Notes under the pieces: generated by a model
What the model saw: only the letters and a program-made list of their open reading frames with translations
What the model was told of the DNA's origin: nothing
Databases searched by the model: none
Source: Sipunculus nudus
Lineage: Eukaryota > Annelida > Sipuncula > Golfingiida > Sipunculidae
DNA: 64,000 nucleotides
Reading direction: 5' to 3'
Assembly: GCA_026874595.1 (NCBI GenBank)
Contig: CM049311.1
Location: 69,731,453 to 69,795,452 of the forward strand
Made by a program: the position numbers and the translations under genes
Part shown: piece by piece, positions 46,101 to 56,300 of the stretch
How the letters are laid out: each line of letters starts with the position of its first letter
Numbering within the stretch: position 1 is the first letter of the stretch

Positions 46101-49100
46101 AGTACTATAAATATTGCAAGCTGTTAACTAAATATGAAAAACAATAAATTATAACTTGCGTGAAAGAATGTTTTTTTTTTGTTTTCAGTCAAACTTTACA
46201 TACAAAAAATATGTGTTGTTACAAAATTTCAAATTGATGTAGGTAAGAGATTGCATATAGACGACATTAAGCACTGAATTAAGCACTATGGTTTGCAGGC
46301 TTTGGGGTGTAGGAATCGACAATTCAACTTGAAATCATAAATGATGACTTCAACACCTGTGATGATATTAACGTACTTACAAAGCGATTAACTGAAATAA
46401 TCATCATCAAAGCACTTAACTACCGGAAAATGGCTATAAACACGTCACGCTTGAAAACAAAATTACATGCAAATGTTCTTTCATCATAAATGGCTAACAC
46501 ACTGTTAAACTTCAGCCAAACTTCTGACAAACACTAAGTTCAGAAGCCTCCAAAGTCTGACTGATCATTAGCTGCATTAAATGCGGCGGTATCCAGGACC
46601 CTGAAAACCGCCACATAAAAGCTTCAGAGTTAACTGGAGAACTTCAAACCCTTGTCGGAAAAAAAATCGTGTAAAATCAATATTGCGTTTATGACAAGGA
46701 AACTTTAAGTAATCTAAGGGAGATATAGTACTTTATTCGAATGACCAAGAAATTCAGCTAAATATTATGTTTTAGTTTGTAAACAAGACTCACTTTTGAA
46801 ACTTTTCAACCCTTGCGCTTGAAACTGTCTCAGAATCTGAAACAATGAACTGCGTGACCTTTGCTCGCTGATCCAACACGGCCCGTTACCACTGGTTACA
46901 CAGGCGGCTGCCGGCCAACCGTGGCAGGGGGGAAACCCAGAGCAGACATCGTTCCCCGTGTATCACCGTTTATTAGGATAATACATATTCTTCTAATCAA
47001 CATTTAAAGTGGACAAACACTGTCTAAGTGGTATGTTATATGCGCATTTGAGAATAACGGCCTGGTGAGTCCGGCATTGCTTGACAGCGGCCTTGATGGC
47101 GGGGGTCAGGTGTCCCCGGAACTGGTCCCACACGAGCAGACATCGTTTCTTCAGAAGCGTGACCGTCATCACAAGTTGATCAAAGCTGTCACTGATGAGT
47201 TGTTTACTCGTTTAACCAAACATGTGCGCTAAATTAATTATATTCTGTGATAATTAATCATACTTTCTTAATGTTGTATGTTTGTCAGTGAGATTTGTTA
47301 AATATATTATTTATATTGGAACCAATTTGCTTTGATAATAATTTTTATACAACTGGTATCATGTGGAGAATGAAAATGGAATTTATTAGCTCATCGTTGA
47401 ACTGGGCGTGACCGGTGTCGTTTAGATTACCCGTCAGGACGCCTGGCGAAAGCGAAGGACGACCGCAATATTGTATATTCTTTTTCAGTAATACGGAATA
47501 TTAAACCATGACAAGATAAAAATATGTGAAAAATACGATCGACATACACGATTTAAAATTTGTAATTATTACACTGCGGACGATTTGCATATCAGCGTGC
47601 CTTTTTGGGGAATGTTTATAGTTTATTGTTGGGCAAGGGGTATTTGCGGGGAGGTTACATGTCGGCCCGCTTGTGAACACAAGTCATGCATGCTACGCCG
47701 CTGGTATGACACATTTTGTAAAGTGAGAAGGACAAACATCACACGTTTCTCTTAAAATAAAACATGTGATGTGCTTCATAAACATAATATCAGACAAAAT
47801 AATGAAAATAATAAATACATTTCTTAAATAAACACGCTTGTTTGTTACCAACGCATCAGTGGGCGATACTTACCGGCAGCTTTCACAGTCAACTGAATAA
47901 GGTCTCTTTGATTTAGGCAAGCCGAGAGAAACCACCATATCAAAGGGGATTCTCACACCTGAAACCTCCACTGATCAGGTAATCCGTGCCCTTGTCCTTT
48001 TGGTGACCGTCATCACAAGGTGATCAAAGCTGTCACTGATGAGTTGTTTACTCGTTTGTTTAACCAAACATGTGCGCTACATTACTTATATTCCGTGATA
48101 ATTAATCATACTTTCTTAATGTTGTATGTTTGTCAGCGAGATTTGTTAAATATATTATTTATATTGGAACCAATTTGCTTTGATAACGATTTTTATAAAA
48201 CTGATTTCATGTGGAGAATGAAAATGGAATTTATTAGCTTATCGTTGAACTGGGCGTGACCGGTGTCGTTTAGGTTACCCGTCAGGACGCTTGGCGAAAG
48301 CGAAGGACGACCGCAATTTTGTATATTTTTTTCAGTAATACGGAATATTAAACCATGACAAGATAAAAATATGTAAAAAAATACGATCGACATACACGAT
48401 TTAAAATTTGTAATTATTACACTGCCGACGATATGCATATCAGCGTGCCTTTTTGGGGAATGTTTATAGTTTATGGTTGGGCCGGGGGTATTTGCGGGGA
48501 GGTTACATGTCGGCCCGCTTGTGAACACAAGTCATGCATACTACGCCGCTGATATGACAAATTTAGTAACGTGAGAAGGATAAACATCATACGTTCTTCT
48601 TGTAATAAAACATATGATATGCTTTATAAACATTATATCAGACACATAAAAAAAGAAAATAAATACATGTCATTACTAGAATCTGTGTACGGACGTTTTA
48701 AGGCTTGTGTTCTACCGACGCAGCACTGGTTGATATACTTACCGGTATCTTGTTTATCATTTTCGGTGAGCTTCCGGTGACTAAAAAACTTGTACCCGAT
48801 AATAGGACGACCCCCCCACTAAGCCCTCCAAAATTTGGGAACCAATTTGTCGTCCTATACACGAGTAAATACGGTATATGTAAAATAAAGAATTAATCTT
48901 AGGTGCACGGATGCACAGTTAATCACACTTTGAAAATACTGACACACAATATACAAACCTTGACTACATTTGTGCCGTCTGATGCAGAGACAAAATAGAA
49001 TGGCATGGAGTGCTTCTTAGGGAAATTAAAACTTTTCTTGGTCACATCCCGATCAACTGCAGAAAAAGTCACAATGCTCATATCCAATTAAAGCATTTAT

Positions 49101-50291
49101 AATATAGTTATAGTTCCTAAATAATGTGATTAATAAATATTTATATTTATATTGCAATAGAAGCCTGACATGTCTAGACCACCAGGATTTTTAGCTAGGT
49201 TATAAGATTTCCGGTGGATTTAAGATGTTTTTTCCCTAATTGATATCAACCGACCATTTTATACACTAACTGGAAACTTTGAATCTACTTTCTTTGTGAC
49301 CTTTAAGGAAATTAACTATTTCATACCTTTATTGCTATAAAGTAATTAGATTAACCATCTGTGCAGCTTATAACTGCTAAAAACTGTATGGTTGTTTGAA
49401 ATAGTTAAACCTACCATGACAATATCATAACATGTGATTTTTTAGTCCAGACACTAACTCAAATGATTATTGATAAAAATGTTTAAATCAGACAACTCAA
49501 TTATCATTCTGATGATTTAGTTTCCAGTAAAAGCAAAGGAATCATTCAAGTGTACTGCCATGTACTCTACTATTCTGTAATTTTAAACAGCAGTTTTTTT
49601 ATTCACATTGCTTTGGCGTGGCAGGTCTTTAAAAAGCAAATGCTGACCTCTGGTGGCTGATTGTGATACTAAACAGGAAAAAGCCACAGAGACCCAGATT
49701 TGCTTTTGAAAAATGTTCACTCCACAGAAATCCAAGCACCACATGATTTTACCACAAAATGTAAACCTGATTTTTATTTCCTACTAATTATGACATAATT
49801 GAACACTTCACAAACATGAAAGTCTGAATGGATGTGAATATTCACTGACCATCAATTTTGTTGGCAGCACATAAACATGGAATCTCTTGTCTATATTCAC
49901 GCAGCTCTTTGAACCAATTAGGTAAATTTTTATATGTTATTTTCCTAGTGACATCAAACACCTGAAATAGAAACAGAAAAATATTCATTGATGTCCCAGC
50001 TCACATACAATTTAATTGTAAAATTAATGGAAATTATGACTACCAAATGGACCTCAAGGGTTTGACTAACAAGGATCTGACAACAACATGTAGAGTTGTA
50101 GGTTATTAATTATATGTACTATGTGAATGGTATGCATTATTCATTATATGTGTACTTTGGAATAAATGATTTAGTTTTTTTTTTCAGTTTGACTTGATTT
50201 TCAATATCACAATATACAATTTTACAAGTGAATCATATTAAATTCTTGTGATATTAAGTATAAGAATAATCAGTAATTCAAAATAAGTGTA

Positions 50292-50336
<45 letters not shown>

Positions 50337-53300
50337 GGGAGTGGGCTTCCCATGTTTGGATGCATAAATTACAATAAAAATTTACTACGGTAATTAATTA
50401 TTGGTGTACCAATTAATCTGTTACATCAATGACTGGTTGTTTTCTGTCATAATCAATTAAATTAGTTGCATCTTTGTATAATCGATTTCAATCAGATTTG
50501 ATTATGTATGCATGTGCAAAGGCATCATATTCTCTGGAAAAATAAAATATTGAACAACATTAAAACTAAATTTTGAGAAGCAGTCAGATGTGAGTACCAC
50601 CTTGACCTTTAAGTGTGACCAAAAACATGTTTTCTGTTATTGGTGCCAGATTTAAAATCAACCACCTGTCTGTTGTCGTTCCCATACAAACCTGATGACA
50701 CCTCGTGATGTGTATGATTATGATGGTAACATGATTTATCTAGTCATCTCGTGGGTACTGACTCATCTCAGCATTTTTCATGGAATTTATAGGAGGTACA
50801 TATAACAATCCATAAAAAATTGATCATTGGTCATTATTTTTGTTCGACCATCAAACATGATTTTACACCTACACCACTTTATATAACTGGATCATTTATT
50901 AATCAAGTAAAAGTGGGTGTGCTGGATGCTGAATGACCCTGTCTGATGCCTTTCCATAAACTGCAGACATATTAACATGGGAATACTGCAACAGACAGAA
51001 AATTGAATTTATAACCTTTGGTTGAATGGTCATGTTTCCTTTATCTACTGCAAAGAATAGAGGTTTATATGTTTTGCAACCACAAAAGGCTTATTTCAGA
51101 ATCTTTAACAATCAGCCTTACCAATATACAGGCGTGAGCTTGATGGTAATAAGATGGATGCATACTTTGGAATCTTTCTTGACCTGCTGTATCCCAGAAA
51201 TCTACAACACAAACGTCAGTCACATGAGTCAGATACATTCAAACTAAGGACACACATTTGTTGCTACCAAGCACATACCTAGGCTGTCTTTACAGTAAAG
51301 CAGTTATTAAGTTCTCTGTTTGGATATCTTTTGATATATCATGATTACCCTTAAAATTCCTTCCTTTACTCTTTGATCTTTTTAATTGATGGGCAAACAC
51401 CGGACCACCTCATTTAACTTGCGGAAATTGTTCTTACTCTTTCCAAATTACTTTATAACAAAAGCTGTGTATTCTATATGACCATGTTCCACATGTATCC
51501 AGTGGAGTTTTTCCTGATAAAGCTTGGTGTGAAGAAGAATGACACAAACACACGAGAGACTCACCTACATGGACCTCCTGGTCATTAATGGTAGTCTTGT
51601 ATTTGAACAGTGTTAGGGCGTATGTTGAAAGCTGCTGAGGTTTGCTACAGTACAGTCAAGGACTTCATACAAATCTCATGGCATATCACTGCTTACTCAT
51701 TTCTGAACAGATATTTTTGTATCATTTGCAGATCTCTTTTTCTGTCTGCAAGATGACTTAAAAAAATGTGAATGGATTTTTAATCAAACTTGTTGGATAC
51801 TTAGCTCTGGAAACAAAAATGTGTGCAAGGTTAAGAATTACATACTAGGGGACCTGGGCTCCATACTCTTTTCAGTTATGGGTAATGTTATCTAAGCTAT
51901 CAGATATTATGATTATTTTGGATACTCGTACCCATTCCAACTGAAGTTCACTGAGGTATGCACTCTCTGTGGGATTATTAGTTTAAACTTAATAACCATT
52001 TAAGGATACTATCCATCCATCAGGAACCGCTCCACCAGTCTGTAATAGAAGAAAATAAATTCTTTTACATTGTTCACTCCTTCAAGAAATAGACATACAA
52101 ACATGTACCAGTATATTTTTTAAAAATGTGATTACAAGTTCATTACAGCACTCAGTATGTACATATCAGTATAAGTGACCCATGGGCCATGACACTCAGC
52201 TGACTTGCATGACATTTAACCTAACATTCACAACCAGGGTTGGCAAAATGCCGTCAAATACTCATAAAGTCCATGCCGGCCATAAATCCAAGGAAATGCC
52301 ATTTATTGATTATACTTATATGCTACCTCTTGATTATACTTAAACTTTCACTACTAGATTTTTCTTATTAGGCTGCATTCTAGCACTGTTGAAGTGAATA
52401 GAAAATAAAAACAAAATATAAATGGATTTATGGGTAGGGGAAGGTTTGTGTTTGTTCCCCAGGTTGTTTCCTTTAGAGCAGTTTTTTCAAGTCATTTTAT
52501 AATGTGGGGTTTACTTGTACATCAAAAGGGATGTGTTTCTAGGCTGACAGTTAAACTTATGGTGTTTAATGAGGCAGTCCCTGAATCAAAGTGATCAATT
52601 TAAGAGTGCATGATATTCCTATGTAATGTCAGGAGACCAACTCATGGTGTATAGACCTGAGGCCTTCCCTTACCCATTTACAGCAAAGGGTGGTTTCTGT
52701 GCATGGTCAAACCCAGGAGGCCAGTGACAAGCAGCATGGGGTAATGGATCACATAAATCTTAGTTTACATAAATAACAATTGTTAAATACATATTACTTC
52801 CCATTCATTTAATTTCTTACTAGTTCACTAAGCATATGAGCAGAAAATGTTCTGATTCAGTCACTGCCTTGAATGTGCCTATTGTCAGGGCTTGCCTGGG
52901 CCAGCTGTTGTTTATGTTAGTGATGACCAGTGGTCCTAACTGCACTGGACAGTACTGGTAGCAGCCAGTAACTAGCAAACTAACCTACCTGGGCTTTGAT
53001 GATGGTCATAGATAAAAGAAAGCACAGCAGTTCTCATCCAGGCATAAATCTGTTGCTGTTAAGGGATACAGCAATAATCAGACCCAATATAATAATGATA
53101 ATTGCCAGATTTTTTGCAATGACTATTGCTAATGCAATTGTGTTACTAAATGGGGACAAGGATTTGAGTGGCAAACCCTTACTGAAATGAGAAGAGACTA
53201 ACAATTAGTAGTTCCTTATCAAAATTATTAATGATGTAGCAGCAATATCTGGTGAATATCTTTATTCTTTCATTTTCCTACCTACAAAGACTCAATACTC

Positions 53301-56300
53301 AAAGTAAAAAATTAAAGTACTTATACCAATACTAAACTTTTAAATATTCTGCTATTAAAAAAACTAGTATAGACTAGTATAAGCTACCAGAAGAAACTGT
53401 CATCACTGAAACACATGACCATTTTGAAGCAGCACAAACAGCCTATCATGACTGAGTCAAAATAATTATTCATGCAGATAAAAATATATAACTTCAGACA
53501 CAATTATAAATTCATTTAAATTAACATGAGCCCCTGGGAAATATTGTACCTCAATTTGTGATTTCTGCTAAACTCAATTCAAAACTTTTATCACACAATG
53601 TTACAGTATAACTATAATTTTGCAATGCACTGTTGTAGTCTTCCAAGTCTGCTGTTGCAGATAAATCCCATTTGATCTGTATTGAGCAGTTCTAATATGG
53701 GTCTTTGTATTATGTAGATCTTTGTGACAATAATCAAACACAGAAAATAAGGCATTTATTTTATACTAGCTGTTAAACCCAGTATACTGGGCTAATTTCC
53801 AGGGTTAGAGAGATATATTAACTGAGATGTGGACTGTTGGCTCATTTTTTATTCTAAAAGTTAACAGAAAATATAGGTTTTCAGTGGGAAACTTTCTCAA
53901 TAAGATATGTATAAATATTTTTTTACATTTATTTTGTGGGGTTGTCCTCGTGTCAAGAAATTCATACCCCAGTATGTTTACCTTGAAGACCTGGTCAGTG
54001 ATGTTTACATTGCGAACTGGAATCATTGGAATGAGAAGCGGGGCCATTCAAGTTTTCGGTGATATTTGACTGGATTCTGTCGTTGGACGTATAAAGATAG
54101 GTTGATGTGAGGGACACATGAAAAATTTATTAAATGTACGTTGCAAAGAAACTGTTCCTGAAGAAAGAAACAGAAATATACATTACTCCATGCAGAGGGT
54201 CCTAATCACATTTTCAGCCACCGCAACCTTTTTTCTCATCGTAACAGAAAAATCTTGAGGCCTGATACCCCCGACACCACTCCATCTGACCCCACGTCTA
54301 TTCCTGAAATTTGGACCTCGAATTAGGTTCTGTCATTAATCCACCTGGGTTGAACTCTCCATTTCATAAAGCGAGAAACATGTGTTTTTCTCTTTTATTG
54401 ACCACCCATGTGGGTGAGAGCCTCATTTAAATGTAAGTCCCGACAGGCTCAAATCCCTCACTGAAAGCAAGTGTTATTCATATGAACAATAGTAGTGTTT
54501 GAGGTTGAGTGACCACGATGCACGCAGTCCGGTCATTGCCGAAGGGAGTTTTGCTGTGCTTGGTCTAACCTCCGTGCAAGTCAGTAAAAACTGAAAAATC
54601 ACCGAAAGTTATATGTACATTAAAAATTATTTATTCTCATATCGCCTATGTAACTGTGGGATAATAACCTTTAATATGATATATGGCACAGTATTGTACA
54701 CAACACAGTTTTAGAGAACACTACAAACAAATGTGAACCGAATTCCTTTTATGAGTATTAGATTTGCCATTTAATTGCCACTTATTTGCCAGAGGGGTAC
54801 TGTCCATGCCAGCATTTCCCAGGAATTGCCAGTGGCATTTACTGCCCTGGCATTTACCTGCCAACCCTGTTCAGATGATTCACTCCTGTTTCTGAAGAAT
54901 TTGATGTCCAATTATGTTCAACCTTTGCAACAGGACAGGAATATTTGTCAGCTGAAAGCAATTTGCTTGATACTCAAATTAATCTAAGGCAAAATATATA
55001 ACTGCTGTGGTCATACACTGACACGACTGATAATTATTGACTTTAAAATAACCATTAAGACAGATTAAAAAAGTTTCAACAACAGTACTAGTGTCATACA
55101 GTGTACTCGTGATCCAACTTCAGGTATTTATGTTACATTGCTGAGGGTGGCTAGATGTGGGTAAAGGTGTAGTTTTGTGGGTTTTTTTCACTGAGGTTTT
55201 TATCAACAGGCATGTACTCATAATTTAGATAAATAATGTAGTTATGTTTTGTGACAGAGGAGATCTAAAGTAAACAGAAACAAGGGCAATACATTGAATA
55301 ATATCATATTACAGAAAAGGGGGAGGGAGAAGCCCCCACCTTAAGGTAAAGAAAACATATTCCACGTTTTGTTGTGTAAACGGAGGATTTCACCCAGATC
55401 CCAGGATTTGATTGGTTGGTACACATGGGACATAATGGACTGAATTTTATCAACAACTAAGATCTAGTAATGTATGTTATTTGTATACTGTCCTGGAAAA
55501 TTGGGACTGACAGGGGCAGAAATACTGTGCTTTTACTGAGATCTAGTATGTTTAGTCACAGGTGATTTCCCTGTGTGTGACATCACTGCTGAGTTGACAG
55601 TGCTCATCGATGTGCCAATGATTTTTGAACAAATCACAAAACCTCATGCTTTTTGTGTAAAAATAAATAGAAAAAATGTTTTTCCTTCAGAAATTGGGCT
55701 CATTTTATGTAAAATCTATATTAATATTTTTCATAGGGAATTATGTTATAATATGATAATATAATGAGATTTGGAATACGTTTGCTTGACCTTAAATTTA
55801 AATTACCAAATTAATGCAACCTATACTGAGTAGATAGTATTTGCAACTAGACATAAATAAACCAAAGTCTTCCCAATTAGTACTTCTATGATATCATTTA
55901 TTGTGACTTAGTAACTAGCATGTTGGACTCCTGTTTCCTGATCATGAGGCTGCAGGATCAGTTTAATGACTGAGACTATCAGTACTTCGAATATTCAGTG
56001 ACATTTCATATTTGGATAAATGGTTTGATAGCAGGGACCGCTGGTGTTATAAATGGGAAGTTTATATGAGGAAATAAGCAAAGAGAGTGTCTTTATTTTT
56101 TTTTTCATTTTAGCATTTCATTTTGACTGACAGCCAACTGGCCTACACTACGCATGTATAGACCAGAGACTGAGATAGACAGGCCCGACTCCCCTCATGG
56201 ATGCTGGGCTAGTCAGCTGTCAGTCAAAACGTAATGTAACAAAATTGGCTTTGGGCACTCCTTGCTGAGCTAGTATCAGACTTTCTGGCAACAGATACAT

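Larger units (their letters stand above)
45628..48874 (-). mobile_element. Pogo/Tigger-like DNA transposon relic, about 3.2 kb
   Basis: The termini are CCGTATTTACTCGTGTATAG at the left and the exact reverse complement at the right. Each is flanked by TA (45626-45627 and 48875-48876). The inner part repeats (A/T)AGGACGACCCC-type text at both ends. Inside, on the minus strand, 46993-47213 encodes a DDE-transposase fragment, and a stretch of about 550 bp is duplicated (47161-47710 and 48003-48555). TIR, TA duplication and the LLVWDQFRGHL motif together point to the pogo/Tigger branch of Tc1/mariner. The element is defective. Confidence 0.78.
44175..48958 (-). other. Rabl2: RABL2 intron 6
   Basis: Holds a small MITE (44293-44731), a G-run (about 44900-44909), unassigned AT-rich DNA (44735-45620) and the pogo-like relic (45628-48874). 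Donor GTTTGT at 48958; acceptor TATTTCCAG ends at 44175. Confidence 0.85.

Noticed and set aside
47880-48000. Possible transposase exon on the minus strand reading RIPFDMVVSLGLPKSKRPYS
   Set aside because: Open for about 30 codons with splice-like borders, but I could not tie it to a known transposase segment. It is left as part of the relic.
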